A stretch of DNA of 64,000 bases from Arenibacter amylolyticus (GTDB lineage: Bacteria > Bacteroidota > Bacteroidia > Flavobacteriales > Flavobacteriaceae): positions 25,747 to 89,746 of the forward strand of contig NZ_MTAZ01000006.1 of NCBI RefSeq assembly GCF_002150785.1, written 5' to 3'. The translations under genes and the position numbers were made by a program. The notes under the pieces were generated by a model that saw nothing but the letters and a program-made list of their open reading frames with translations, was not told the origin of the DNA and did no database searches. This document shows positions 52,403 to 61,835 of this stretch, piece after piece (within the stretch, counting starts at the first letter, position 1; every line of letters begins with the position of its first letter).

Positions 52403-53851
52403 ATGAGTGAAAATAAATTAGACAAATTATTCCAGGAAAAGTTGAATGACTTTCAAGAAGTGCCAGACGAAAGGATTTGGCGCTCCATTGAGGCATCCTT
52501 GGATAAAAAACAAAGGTCTCGGAAGGTGATTCCCCTTTGGTGGAAACTGGGTGGCATTGCGGCTGTTCTGGCCCTTCTATTTGTGGCTATTAATCCATTT
52601 TTCGATTCGGTTACCCTAAGCCCTATCGTTACCGATGTAGAAATTAAGGGTTTGGAAGAGGTAGAGGATGCTCCAAAAAACAATTTAAATGAAGCGGTGC
52701 AGGAGACGCCCGTACTTACTGATACCCAAAAAGCGAACAAGGAAGAGTCTATATTACTAGAGGTGACCGGGAAAGGGATAAAAGGCCAACAGCCCGCAAC
52801 TAATATAGGAGTAGCTACAAGGAGCACCAATATTGAGGACCCAAGTGTGTTTCCCGCAGACGGGGAGACTAAAGAAATGGGGGTGGCAGACAACCAGAAC
52901 CTAGTAGAAGGAAATGCTAATAAGGAAGGCAACCGAGAATTGATGGATACCGGAAATCAGGTTCCGCTAGGAGAGGAGACTAATGGATTGGCAGAGCAAA
53001 GCCAATTGGCAAGGGCAATTGATACCTCCCAAGCCGAGGTGGATCCGAAGAAGAAATCCCTTCTGGATGAAATTGAAAAACAGGCCGAAGAAAATGCTGT
53101 TGCTGGAGTTAAGGGGAGTAGGTGGTCTGCTGGGCCAAGTGTGGCTCCTGTTTATTTTAATGGTATCGGTGGAGGATCGCCTATAAATTCTATGTTGGCC
53201 TCCAATTCCAAGACTGGTAGCGTTACCATTAGTTATGGGGTGAATGTTGCCTATGAAGTGTCTAAAAAAATTAGCATACGCTCAGGGGTTCATAAGGTAG
53301 ATTTTGGATACAACACCAATAATGTTGCCTTTACTTCCTCTTTTAATGCTCCTTCGCATGCCCAATTAGAAAATATTAATTATACCAATACGGCTCAGTC
53401 CATTGTTATTAGGGATACCCGAAACCACTTAGGAATTCAGCAAGGGGGAGTGCCAGTTGCGTTGGATGTTAGCGGGAAAAGTCCCAGCCGTATGGGAACC
53501 ATGGGGCAGCAGATTGGCTATGTAGAGGTTCCCTTGGAGGTTAATTACACCTTAGTAGATAGTAGGTTTGGTGTGAACCTAATTGGTGGGGTCAGTTCCC
53601 TTTTTCTAACGGATAATGAGGTGGTGTTACAATCTAGCGGAAAGACCACGGTCTTGGGAGAGGCCAATAATATCAATTCGGTAAACTTTAGTACCAATAT
53701 TGGTTTGGGGCTTAATTATGAATTTAATAGTAAGTTAAAGCTGAACGTAGAGCCGGTATTCAAGTATCAATTAAATACGTTTGAGGATACGGCAGGGAGT
53801 TTTAACCCTTATTCTTTAGGGGTGTATAGCGGTTTTAGCTTTAAGTTTTAA
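52403..53851 (+). CDS. putative anti-sigma factor fused to an outer-membrane-barrel-like domain
   Basis: The N-terminal 45 residues are cytoplasmic and acidic-basic (LDKLFQEKLNDFQEVPDERIWRSIEASLD), followed by one membrane helix at about 47-66 (LGGIAAVLALLFVAINPFF), a long low-complexity linker to about residue 230, and a C-terminal part with alternating beta pattern ending in SGFSFKF, which resembles a porin-type barrel or its last strand. Position after an ECF sigma gene supports an anti-sigma role, by which it would sense the envelope. The domain call is inference; such proteins are frequent in Bacteroidota. Confidence 0.7.
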   Translation: MSENKLDKLFQEKLNDFQEVPDERIWRSIEASLDKKQRSRKVIPLWWKLGGIAAVLALLFVAINPFFDSVTLSPIVTDVEIKGLEEVEDAPKNNLNEAVQETPVLTDTQKANKEESILLEVTGKGIKGQQPATNIGVATRSTNIEDPSVFPADGETKEMGVADNQNLVEGNANKEGNRELMDTGNQVPLGEETNGLAEQSQLARAIDTSQAEVDPKKKSLLDEIEKQAEENAVAGVKGSRWSAGPSVAPVYFNGIGGGSPINSMLASNSKTGSVTISYGVNVAYEVSKKISIRSGVHKVDFGYNTNNVAFTSSFNAPSHAQLENINYTNTAQSIVIRDTRNHLGIQQGGVPVALDVSGKSPSRMGTMGQQIGYVEVPLEVNYTLVDSRFGVNLIGGVSSLFLTDNEVVLQSSGKTTVLGEANNINSVNFSTNIGLGLNYEFNSKLKLNVEPVFKYQLNTFEDTAGSFNPYSLGVYSGFSFKF

Positions 53852-53879
53852 GAAAGAATGCGCTGTCTGGGTTTAGGCG

Positions 53880-54659
53880 TTATAGTTTTACGGAAATGCT
53901 ACTTGGGGTTATCGGGTGGGAGCAGTTAGCCTTTAACTCGTTAAGGATAACCTTTCTTACCTCTTCCTTTAATTCATTTTTGTCTTCGGAGCCCAGGTGT
54001 TCCGTATCAAAAAAACGGTGTACTCTTGTGCGCAGTTTCCCGGGACCCCCGCTAAAAAAGGTGAAGGAAAACCGTTTTTTATTATCGCAAAATGTGATTG
54101 GAACAACGGGGATGTTATGCGCTATAGCCATCTTAAAGGCGCCATCCTTAAAATTGTCTAGGAGGATTGATTCGTCTGGCACCCCACCTTCCGGAAAAAT
54201 ACAAATGCTGAGGCCTTGGTCTAACCTTCTTTGTGCCCTTCTATAAACAGCCGTCCTGCTTCTGGTACATTCCCTGTCTACCATTATGCAAACCCGCTTG
54301 TAGAAAAATCCAAATAGAGGGATTTTCACCAGTTCTTTCTTTCCAATAAATACAAAGGGGTTTTTGCTCACCTTTAGCATCAACATAATATCTAACATAC
54401 TGGTATGGTTGGCCACCAGCATATAGCTCTCTCCTTTTATCAACTGCTGTTCCCTTTTTATTTTAGGATAACATCCCATGCCATATAAAATACAATTTGC
54501 CCAAATGTTTCGGGCCAGCCAAAAGAACTGGGCATAGGTTTTTTCGGACATGGTAAAAATAACTAGAAAAGGTAGCATTACTAAAATGGGTAGGGCTACC
54601 AACAAATAAAACCAGATGCGATATAGGGTCTGACCTATTTTTCTTAGGATTGATATCAT
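53880..54659 (-). CDS. plsC: 1-acyl-sn-glycerol-3-phosphate acyltransferase (PlsC-like)
   Basis: Adds the second acyl chain in phospholipid synthesis. The HX4D motif is in NHTSMLDIM, the FPEGG motif follows, and there is a hydrophobic N-terminus (about 13-40). The ATG at 54657-54659 gives 259 residues; the longer frame to 54800 would extend through the promoters and the start of trpS and has no match. A -7 box lies 5 bp upstream of this ATG. Confidence 0.93.
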   Translation of the reverse strand: MISILRKIGQTLYRIWFYLLVALPILVMLPFLVIFTMSEKTYAQFFWLARNIWANCILYGMGCYPKIKREQQLIKGESYMLVANHTSMLDIMLMLKVSKNPFVFIGKKELVKIPLFGFFYKRVCIMVDRECTRSRTAVYRRAQRRLDQGLSICIFPEGGVPDESILLDNFKDGAFKMAIAHNIPVVPITFCDNKKRFSFTFFSGGPGKLRTRVHRFFDTEHLGSEDKNELKEEVRKVILNELKANCSHPITPSSISVKL

Positions 54660-54664
54660 AAAAT

Positions 54665-54672
54665 CAAAAATA
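54665..54672 (-). promoter_or_regulatory. -7 promoter box (TATTTTTG) of plsC
   Basis: Exact TAnnTTTG on the minus strand, ending 5 bp before the ATG at 54659. The mRNA would be leaderless or nearly so. Confidence 0.45.
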
Positions 54673-54703
54673 ATAATTATAAGTTCCTTTTTAGGATTTC
54701 TTT

Positions 54704-54711
54704 TACCTTTG
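54704..54711 (+). promoter_or_regulatory. -7 promoter box (TACCTTTG) of trpS
   Basis: Exact TAnnTTTG, identical to the tatA box, 21 bp before the ATG of trpS. It is divergent from the plsC box in a 73-bp gap. Confidence 0.55.
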
Positions 54712-54732
54712 TAGTCTTTTGAAAATAATACG

Positions 54733-55701
54733 ATGGCACGAATTTTAACAGGAATACAAAGTACGGGAACCCCGCACTTGGGCAACATATTGGGAGCCAT
54801 TCTCCCAGCTATAGAAATGGCGAACGACCCGAAGAACGAATCTTTTCTTTTTATCGCTGATATGCATTCTCTTACCCAGATAAAAAATGGGGAGGAGTTA
54901 AGGAATAATACCTATGCGGTGGCCGCTACTTGGCTTGCCTTTGGACTGGATATAAACAAGACTGTTTTTTATCGCCAAAGTGATATTCCGCAAACGGCGG
55001 AACTGGCGTGGTATCTAAGTTGTTTTTTCCCGTATCAAAGACTTACCCTTGCGCATTCTTTTAAGGATAAGGCAGATCGTTTGGATGATGTAAATGCAGG
55101 TTTGTTTTTCTACCCCATGCTAATGGCGGCAGATATCTTGCTCTACGACGCAGAGATTGTGCCTGTAGGCAAGGACCAGATGCAGCATTTGGAGATGGCC
55201 CGCGATGTGGCATCTAGGTTTCATGCTCAGTTAGGAGACACTTTTGTATTGCCACAGGGAAAGGTGCAGGAAGAAACCATGTATATCCCAGGAACCGATG
55301 GAGCCAAAATGAGCAAGAGCAAGGGGAACCTAATCAGTCTTTTTCAAACGGACAAGCAATTGAGGAAGCAGATTATGGGGATCCAAACCGATAGTACGCC
55401 TATGGAAGATCCAAAAGATCCGGATACGGATAATGTATTTGCGCTTTATAAAATAGTAGCTTCGGAAAGTCAGGTAGCAGAAATGCGCGAGAATTACCTA
55501 AAGGGAAATTACGGGTATGGCCATGCCAAGCAAGCCTTGTACGAGGTGGTGTTGGAGCGCTTTGGAGAGGCTCGTGAGAAATTCAATTACTATATGGCAA
55601 ACTTAGATGAGTTGGATGCCGCCTTGGCGTTGGGTGCTAAAAAAGCTCAGCTAATAGCCGATGAGGTCTTATTGCGTGTAAGAGATAAAGTAGGGTACTA
55701 A
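54733..55701 (+). CDS. trpS: tryptophanyl-tRNA synthetase
   Basis: Charges tRNA(Trp). The class I signatures are present: the HIGH equivalent PHLGN at residues 14-18 and KMSKSKGN further on; the VGKDQMQHLEMARDVA stretch is the tryptophan-site region. The length of 322 residues is typical of bacterial TrpRS. It has two hairpins downstream, the second a likely terminator. Confidence 0.97.
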   Translation: MARILTGIQSTGTPHLGNILGAILPAIEMANDPKNESFLFIADMHSLTQIKNGEELRNNTYAVAATWLAFGLDINKTVFYRQSDIPQTAELAWYLSCFFPYQRLTLAHSFKDKADRLDDVNAGLFFYPMLMAADILLYDAEIVPVGKDQMQHLEMARDVASRFHAQLGDTFVLPQGKVQEETMYIPGTDGAKMSKSKGNLISLFQTDKQLRKQIMGIQTDSTPMEDPKDPDTDNVFALYKIVASESQVAEMRENYLKGNYGYGHAKQALYEVVLERFGEAREKFNYYMANLDELDAALALGAKKAQLIADEVLLRVRDKVGY

Positions 55702-55733
55702 ACCCAATAAAAGACCGCTTGGTCTTTAAGTAT

Positions 55734-55775
55734 ACCCACTGCTCCTCATTGGTGTGGTGGGTTTTTCTTTTTTTT
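55734..55775 (+). terminator. terminator of trpS
   Basis: Stem ACCCAC/GTGGGT with a 17-base loop followed by TTTCTTTTTTTT. Just before it, at 55710-55727, another perfect hairpin (AAAGACC GCTT GGTCTTT) lies 8 bp after the stop codon. Confidence 0.8.
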
Positions 55776-55922
55776 GACGGAATTCATCGTTAAAAGCTTA
55801 CATAATTTACATTTTAGGGGTGAAAGAAGGGATTTTAGACCGTTTGGTCGGATTGTAAGGAGGTAACCGGGTGGCCTAAACAGGAATATGTATTGGTAAG
55901 TACCTTAGATTTTGGGTAAAAC

Positions 55923-57026
55923 TTAAATCGCTTCAAAAACTTTTCCTGGTAGCGGTCTTATTACCCCTTTCATTTCCATATTTAAAAGGGTAGAGGAGGC
56001 TTTAAAGATGGGGAGCTTGCAATCTAAAGCGATGTTATCCAGCATTTTTTTTCCGCCTAATTGTAAGTAGTTGTAAATATCCTTTTCCGTTTCATCCAAT
56101 TCCACAAATAGTTGCTTCTGTATTGCTTGTGGTTGTTTTTCCTCTAATTCCCAGCCCAACATATAGATGAGATCTGCCGCCGAGGTAATCATTTGTGCCT
56201 TTTGTTGTTTTATAAGGTTGTTGCAGCCAATGCTAAATCGGTCTTGCACCCGTCCGGGAACCGCAAATACATCGCGATTATAGCTGTTGGCAATATCCGC
56301 GGTTACCAAACTGCCCCCTTTTTCTGCCGACTCAATAACCACGGTTGCTTCGCTGGTGCCAGCGATAATGCGATTTCGTCTTAGGAAATTTTCCCTCTCT
56401 GGTTGTGAAGTGCTCCAGAATTCCGTTAAAAAGCCTCCATTCCTTTCTACATCTCCTACAAAACACTCGTGGACCTTTGGGTAAATCTGATTTAAACCAT
56501 GGGCTAAGCAGCCTATAGTTTGTAGGCCGTGTTTTATGGCTGCCCGCTGTGCACAGATATCTACCCCATAAGCAAAACCACTTACGATAATAGGGTCTAA
56601 GGGAGCAATCTCTGCTATGAGCTCCTCGCAGAAGGCCGCACCGTAACTGGTAATGTTTCTAGTGCCTACTATACTAATGATTCTTTTTTTATTTAAATTG
56701 ATGTTGCCCCTGCCAAAAAGCAAGATAGGACCATCTATACAATGTTTTAAAGCAGCTGGGTAGAGGGGGTGTGTAAAGGGATATAGCTGCAGGTTGTTTT
56801 CTTGGATAAAAATATACTCTTCCTCTGCGGCTTCTAAATGTTCGGTGTCAAAAAGTCCCTTTAAGGTGTGTTTACCAATGCCATCAATGTTAAGAAGTGA
56901 TGAGGTGCCACTAGAAAAAACAGCTTCGGCACCCCCGCAATGCCCAATTAATTTTTTGGCTGAGATGTCGCCTATATGGGGGGCGTTCTGTAATCTTAAA
57001 AGTGCAATTATTTCATCTTTAGACAT
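55923..57026 (-). CDS. dprA: DNA-processing protein DprA
   Basis: Loads RecA on incoming single-stranded DNA during natural transformation. The Rossmann-like core has SIVGTRNITSYG, VSGFAYGVDICAQRAAI, GCLAHGLNQIYP and GSLVTADIANSYNRDVFAVPGRV. A helix-hairpin-helix-like N-terminus (GDISAKKLIGHCGG, NIDGIGKHTLKGL) and a winged-helix C-terminus complete the 367 residues. Its presence with recA nearby suggests competence machinery, though no uptake genes are here. It converges with trpS. Confidence 0.94.
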   Translation of the reverse strand: MSKDEIIALLRLQNAPHIGDISAKKLIGHCGGAEAVFSSGTSSLLNIDGIGKHTLKGLFDTEHLEAAEEEYIFIQENNLQLYPFTHPLYPAALKHCIDGPILLFGRGNINLNKKRIISIVGTRNITSYGAAFCEELIAEIAPLDPIIVSGFAYGVDICAQRAAIKHGLQTIGCLAHGLNQIYPKVHECFVGDVERNGGFLTEFWSTSQPERENFLRRNRIIAGTSEATVVIESAEKGGSLVTADIANSYNRDVFAVPGRVQDRFSIGCNNLIKQQKAQMITSAADLIYMLGWELEEKQPQAIQKQLFVELDETEKDIYNYLQLGGKKMLDNIALDCKLPIFKASSTLLNMEMKGVIRPLPGKVFEAI

Positions 57027-57130
57027 TTGTATCCCATGCTTAGTTGTTTACAAAATACATAAAATTTTATGTTAATAAAAAGATGGCTCAGGTGTTTTGA
57101 ACTTGCGTAATATTTGCAATCTTTGTCTTT

Positions 57131-58078
57131 ATGGGAACGGAATTTTATATAGCGGAATTACTTTATAGATATAATTGTGTTATGGTGCCAGAATTTGGCG
57201 CGTTTTTAACCCAGATGGAGTCTGCGGTAATTAACGAACACAACAATACATTTGTACCACCAAGGAAGAGTATCTCTTTCAACGGACAGCTTAGGTCCAA
57301 CGATGGTCTATTGGTTTCGTATATGGCAGAGGCCGAAAGGACATCTTATGAGGAGATGCAGCAAAAAATTGCCTTGGTTTCCCAAGAGTGGACACAGCGT
57401 TTGGAAGCAGGTGAAGAACTGAGGTTTCCCAATTTGGGCGTTTTATGGCGCAACAACGAGGGGAAGACTCAATTTCAACCTTCTAACGAAGTTAATTACC
57501 TTACCTCTTCCTTTGGACTGTCTTCCTTTGTAGCTGCCCCAATCCAACGGGAAGTTATGAAAGAGGAAGTAGTAGCCTTAGAGGAAAAAATTCCATTTAC
57601 CATTACTCCCGAAGCCCGTAAGTCTAGAAGTAATAGGCCTTACTTTAAATATGCCGCTGTGGTTTTATTGGCAGTGGCCACTGGTTTTACCGGGTATAGG
57701 TTGTATAATGAGAATGTAATTACCCAACAATTGGTAAGGCAAGAAGCCCAACAACAGGTTTCCAAAAATATTCAGGAAGCAACCTTCTTTAATACCGCGC
57801 CTTTAGAATTGCCGGTAATTTCCCTATCTATTAGTACTCCTAAAAAGAAGGAGTCTCATCAGATTATTGCTGGTGCCTTCCGAGTTAAGGGAAATGCGGA
57901 GAAAAAGGTAACCCAATTAAAAGGGAAGGGGTATAACGCTTCCTATATAGGGGAAAACGAGTATGGTCTGCACATGGTTGCCTACGGGACTTATGATGAC
58001 GCTGAGGTTGCACTAAAGGAACTGAGAAAAATAAAAACTTCCGAATCTTCCGAGGCTTGGATGCGCTCTGTAAAATAA
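57131..58078 (+). CDS. HU-CCDC81 and SPOR domain membrane protein
   Basis: A two-part HU-like region (residues 1-70 and 70-140; YRYNCVMVPEFGAFLTQ and ELRFPNLGVLWRNNEG) is followed by one membrane helix at 171-190 and a C-terminal SPOR domain (HQIIAGAFRVKGNAEKKVTQLKGKGYNASYIG). The SPOR domain would bind septal peptidoglycan outside, with the HU-like part inside. The family is typical of Bacteroidota and possibly links DNA and cell wall, but its role is unproven. It is divergent from dprA. Confidence 0.9.
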   Translation: MGTEFYIAELLYRYNCVMVPEFGAFLTQMESAVINEHNNTFVPPRKSISFNGQLRSNDGLLVSYMAEAERTSYEEMQQKIALVSQEWTQRLEAGEELRFPNLGVLWRNNEGKTQFQPSNEVNYLTSSFGLSSFVAAPIQREVMKEEVVALEEKIPFTITPEARKSRSNRPYFKYAAVVLLAVATGFTGYRLYNENVITQQLVRQEAQQQVSKNIQEATFFNTAPLELPVISLSISTPKKKESHQIIAGAFRVKGNAEKKVTQLKGKGYNASYIGENEYGLHMVAYGTYDDAEVALKELRKIKTSESSEAWMRSVK

Positions 58079-58113
58079 TTGCGCTTCTATTTTTCACCTT
58101 ATTAATAGCAGTG

Positions 58114-58121
58114 TATCTTTG
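58114..58121 (+). promoter_or_regulatory. -7 promoter box (TATCTTTG) of the thioesterase gene
   Basis: Exact TAnnTTTG, 17 bp before the ATG at 58139. It lies after the stop of the HU-SPOR gene, so the thioesterase has its own promoter. Confidence 0.5.
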
Positions 58122-58138
58122 GGCAAAAATTGATATTT

Positions 58139-58651
58139 ATGCAGCCCAAAACACCGAGTGAATCGCGTACTTTAATGACCGATATGGTTTTACCTAGTGA
58201 AACCAATCCACTGAACAACCTTTTTGGAGGAGAGCTATTGGCCCGTATGGACCGGGCTGCCAGTATTGCTGCCAGGAGGCACAGTAGAAGGATTACGGTA
58301 ACCGCCTCTGTGAACCACGTAGCCTTTAACCAAGCGGTGCCGGTAGGTAGCGTGGTAACCGTAGAAGCTGCCGTTTCCAGGGCGTTTAATACGTCCATGG
58401 AGATTTTTATAGACGTTTGGATGGAAGATCGTTTTAGCGGGGAGAGATCCAAGGTGAACGAGGCCATATACACTTTTGTAGCAGTAGATGATAGTGGTAG
58501 GCCTGTTAAGGTACCAGAACTATCCCCAGAAACTCCTTTAGAAAAGGAACGATTTGCAGCCGCATTGCGCAGAAAACAATTGAGTTTGGTACTAGCAGGA
58601 AAAATGAAGCCCAAAGAGGCTACGGAACTGCGCGCCCTCTTTATGGATTAA
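58139..58651 (+). CDS. acyl-CoA thioesterase (hotdog fold)
   Basis: Hydrolyses acyl-CoA esters. The segment NPLNNLFGGELLARMDRAASIAA is the hotdog signature with the catalytic-site Asn and Gly residues, and ITVTASVNHVAFNQAVPVG and FTFVAVDDSGRP-like sequence follow. The ATG at 58139 gives 170 residues; a TTG three codons earlier is less likely. The YciA/BFIT-like group is the closest guess; chain-length preference is unknown. Confidence 0.92.
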   Translation: MQPKTPSESRTLMTDMVLPSETNPLNNLFGGELLARMDRAASIAARRHSRRITVTASVNHVAFNQAVPVGSVVTVEAAVSRAFNTSMEIFIDVWMEDRFSGERSKVNEAIYTFVAVDDSGRPVKVPELSPETPLEKERFAAALRRKQLSLVLAGKMKPKEATELRALFMD

Positions 58652-58778
58652 TATTCCCTGGAGGAGGCTATTTTATCCTCTATAAGTATGTTTGTCACGG
58701 GCTACCAATTGGTGGCTCCATGACGACCCGTTAATCTGTTTACTCAGTAATTATCCCGCTTTCGGGAAGTGCTTTAAA

Positions 58779-60023
58779 TCACAATTGATAAATCCAGTCT
58801 TCAGGATTTAGTTTGGTAGCATCTCGGTACAAATAGAACTTTAATTGGGTGCTGCCATTGGACTTGCTGGTGTAGATTTCCCCCAAACTGTCCTTTATTT
58901 TAACCTTGTCTCCCTTTTTGACATTCACGGTAGACAGATTGTAATAGGTGCTTATATAGTTACCGTGTTTAATCTGAACCCCCTTGTTACCCCCGGGAAC
59001 AGATAGTATGGCAATTACCTCTCCTTCAAAGATAGATCGGGCCTGGGCACCTTCGTCCGTAGCAATAATAACACCATTGCTCTGGTGTTTTATACCGGGG
59101 TATACAGGATCCTTGTAGATCCCAAAGCCCTGTCTTTTAATTCCCGTTTCCACAGGCCAGATTAACTTCCCTTTATTGGCAGCAAAATTATTGGCTACTA
59201 TAGTGGCTTCTGGGGTCATTACAAATTTACTGCTGCCGGCAGTTTTGGTATTCGTAGATTTTCCGGCTTCTTTATTGGCGGCGGCAATGGCATTTCGTAT
59301 TAGATGCTCTATTTGTTCATCAATTCGTTTTGCCTCCTGTTGTTTCTTTTTAATTTGGGCCGCATACTTACTTTCGTTCCGCCTTATATTTTTTAATAGT
59401 TCTTTTTGAGATTGCATTTCCTTAAACAGCTGATTTTTCACCAGGGTGTTCTCTGCAACCAATCTGTCTTTTTCTTTGCGCTGTGTGGAAAGTTCCTTGT
59501 TAAGTTGGGTTAGCTCGTCGGTTTTTTTCTGAATCTCTTCCCCTTGTTCTTTACGGTATTGGGTGTACTGTTTCATATACTGAAACCGCTTAAACGCCTG
59601 GAAGAAGTCGTCCGCAGACAACAGAAACATAAGTCTACTCTGTTGGGATTTGTTTTGATAGGACTTTAGAATCATGTTGGCGTACTCCTCCTTTAATAGT
59701 TCAAGGTCTTTCCGTAGTTTCCCTATATTTCTAATGTTGGTGTTTATCTGCCTGTTTAACAGGTTGGCTTGTTGGTTGGTTACGCGGATTAGTTGCTGCC
59801 TTACATTGATCTTGTGATCCATGGCTTCTAGCTGCTCCAATACATTGCCCCGCTCTTTCTTCTCGGCAAAAAGCAAGCGGTTAATTTCCTTAATCTCCTT
59901 TTCCAACTGTTTCCGCTTAGTCTCAAGGGCTTTTTGCTCATTAGATTGTGCAACAAGACCTGTACCTCCAAGAAGGCATGCAAACAGTAGGAGATATGTA
60001 AACAAAGACCTTCTAATTCCCAT
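58779..60023 (-). CDS. EnvC-like LytM protein, catalytically degenerate amidase activator
   Basis: A signal peptide (1-25), a long coiled coil at about 28-250 (EKALETKRKQLEKEIKEINRLL, QKNKTDELTQLNKEL-like), and a C-terminal LytM/M23 domain at about 300-410. The zinc ligands are lost: where active enzymes have HxxxD the text is GIKHQSNGV, and where they have HLHFE it is QLKFYLY. This fits EnvC/NlpD-type activators that bind and switch on amidases for cell separation. It overlaps the DUF4292 gene by 11 bp and is the last gene of the operon. Confidence 0.92.
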   Translation of the reverse strand: MGIRRSLFTYLLLFACLLGGTGLVAQSNEQKALETKRKQLEKEIKEINRLLFAEKKERGNVLEQLEAMDHKINVRQQLIRVTNQQANLLNRQINTNIRNIGKLRKDLELLKEEYANMILKSYQNKSQQSRLMFLLSADDFFQAFKRFQYMKQYTQYRKEQGEEIQKKTDELTQLNKELSTQRKEKDRLVAENTLVKNQLFKEMQSQKELLKNIRRNESKYAAQIKKKQQEAKRIDEQIEHLIRNAIAAANKEAGKSTNTKTAGSSKFVMTPEATIVANNFAANKGKLIWPVETGIKRQGFGIYKDPVYPGIKHQSNGVIIATDEGAQARSIFEGEVIAILSVPGGNKGVQIKHGNYISTYYNLSTVNVKKGDKVKIKDSLGEIYTSKSNGSTQLKFYLYRDATKLNPEDWIYQL

Positions 60024-60810
60024 ATTCCTTTAAGGCAATTTCTTTAAAACCATTGGGAATACTATAGGGGAAGTTTAAGGCCCTATTGAATTCCATGTTT
60101 CTAAATTCTAGGCGGATGTTATTGGAATTATCTCCGTCCAGCGCTAAGATCTCTATCTTGTTAGGAAGGATCCAGTGGCTTACTTTTTGGTAATTTTTAT
60201 ATTGAATTTCCAACAGCCGTTTATTCCAGGGTTGCGAGAGCTGCTGCGTGGCCATCCGATAATTTTGAGGTTCTATCTGGAAAAGTGTTTTAAAGAGGTC
60301 CCCAGATTTCTTAGGTTTTAGCTGGTAATTGTTATTCGCGATATCTACCGTGTATTTCTGATCCCTTAAATCAAATAAGGCCTCCCCTAGAAGTAAGCTT
60401 TGTACTTTGTTGAAATCTAGATCCGTTCCCAAAAGCTGACTTAAATAGGAAAAGTCGCCATCAAAATATTCGTTGTCCAATTTATTGTAAAAGGATACCC
60501 TATTAGGGGTAATATATGCCTTTACGATCCCCAAGGGGGCGCTAATCCATATGGCCTTGTCCTTTTCCATTCGTAAGGAGACATTGACGCTGTTGGAGGT
60601 AGCTCCGTCTTGGTATTCTATTTTCATTCTTCCGCTCAGTGTCTTGAAGCTCAGGTTATTGTAGTAGTGGTTTCTAATAACCGATTTTGCACTGACATTC
60701 TCATCTACCGTCCCGTCTGTTACTACGCTGGTAGATTTACAGGAGGCGAGTAGTGAAAGCATTACTAGCACTACGGCCCACTGTTGAAGATGTATTTTTA
60801 TATTTCCCAT
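60013..60810 (-). CDS. DUF4292 lipoprotein
   Basis: A 265-residue exported lipoprotein with lipobox LLASC (Cys24). The mature part has the order of the Bacteroidota family DUF4292 (FKTLSGRMKIEYQDG, IWISAPLGIVKAYITPNRVSFYNKL, LLGEALFDLRDQ), which resembles the LolA/LolB lipoprotein-carrier fold. It overlaps EnvC-like gene by 11 bp and follows the TPR gene by 4 bp, so these three are tightly linked. Confidence 0.88.
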   Translation of the reverse strand: MGNIKIHLQQWAVVLVMLSLLASCKSTSVVTDGTVDENVSAKSVIRNHYYNNLSFKTLSGRMKIEYQDGATSNSVNVSLRMEKDKAIWISAPLGIVKAYITPNRVSFYNKLDNEYFDGDFSYLSQLLGTDLDFNKVQSLLLGEALFDLRDQKYTVDIANNNYQLKPKKSGDLFKTLFQIEPQNYRMATQQLSQPWNKRLLEIQYKNYQKVSHWILPNKIEILALDGDNSNNIRLEFRNMEFNRALNFPYSIPNGFKEIALKEYGN

Positions 60811-60814
60811 TGTG

Positions 60815-61741
60815 TTAAGACCCGGATTTTAATTTGCTAAGATACATATTTGCCTTGGAAGAATTTCCTAAAGCGGTGTGTGCACTTGCCAATTCTTGGT
60901 ATATCTTTTTGGATAGGCCCTCATCGTCTAATATAAAATCTAAACCCGATTCCAAAATTGAAATGGCTTCTTTATGGCTTCCGTTTTTATGTAATGCTAC
61001 GCCATAGGTGTAATAAAAGTAAGGTTGTACGGGGAAATGCTCCATTGCTTCTAAGCTTTGTGCCTGTAATTCCGTATAATTTTCCTTGCTCAAAAGATCT
61101 TGGAGCAATCGGAAATACCTATCCATTGGATTTTCCTCCTTTGTTGGTACTATCACTTCCTCTACATCCTCCTGTTCTGTTGTATGAAGGGAATCTTCAA
61201 TTTTTTGTGTGAATTCTGTAGAAAAAGAGCTTTTTTCCATCTCCTTTAACACTTCCATAGCGGCCTCATAGCGTTGCTGCTGGTAGTAGATTAACACGGC
61301 ATTTTTCTTTAAGTCCATATTGCTGATGGGGAGCTGTTGCTTTATATCTACGAGATGGAGACCTTGACTGGCAAGAATGCCGAGGGTGGTATGAAGCACC
61401 CAATAATCTTGAGGCCTCTTTCTTAAGGTTGCTAGGGCATGTTCCTGAGCTTTTACATAGTTTTTGGAGGCTAAGTAGGCTTTTGCCAACTCATAGTCTA
61501 CAATCGCATAATCTAGCCCCATAGCCTTACATTCTAGCAGGAGGTTAATGGCTCGGTCATAGTTTTCTATGCCCTTTTGTTTTAAAGCTTCAAAAAACTT
61601 CTCTTGGAATTCGTCTGTATACGCTTCCATGGTAAGCTCGGCACTTTCTTCCTCCTCAAAAAGTTCGTTTTGCGCATGGGAGGTTATAGGGGTTAATAAA
61701 AACCCTATCATTAGGAGAAAGAAGGTACCTATCTTGTTCAT
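60815..61741 (-). CDS. tetratricopeptide-repeat protein, exported
   Basis: A 308-residue protein with a signal peptide (1-23, LLMIGFLLTPITSHAQ) and TPR-type helix pairs (GIENYDRAINLLLECKAMG, AIVDYELAKAYLASKNYVKAQEHALATL, HFPVQPYFYYTYGVALHKNGSHKEAISILESGLDF-like). TPRs suggest a docking platform in the periplasm. It leads directly into the DUF4292 gene, and Bacteroidota often keep the two together. The function is not known. Confidence 0.9.
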   Translation of the reverse strand: MNKIGTFFLLMIGFLLTPITSHAQNELFEEEESAELTMEAYTDEFQEKFFEALKQKGIENYDRAINLLLECKAMGLDYAIVDYELAKAYLASKNYVKAQEHALATLRKRPQDYWVLHTTLGILASQGLHLVDIKQQLPISNMDLKKNAVLIYYQQQRYEAAMEVLKEMEKSSFSTEFTQKIEDSLHTTEQEDVEEVIVPTKEENPMDRYFRLLQDLLSKENYTELQAQSLEAMEHFPVQPYFYYTYGVALHKNGSHKEAISILESGLDFILDDEGLSKKIYQELASAHTALGNSSKANMYLSKLKSGS

Positions 61742-61835
61742 TTCACCAACTTTAGTTTACAAGTTTATTGGCTTTCCAAAGGCCTCCGTATCAAAAGTAC
61801 GATGTTCCATGTGACCTGGAACGGTCTCTGCATAA

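Noticed and set aside
54660..54800. Longer plsC start at 54800
   Set aside because: It would overlap the trpS start and both divergent promoter boxes; the hydrophobic start at 54659 fits the family.
58754..58767. Hairpin TCCCG/CGGGA as terminator for the thioesterase or EnvC genes
   Set aside because: Only five base pairs and no U tract in either direction.
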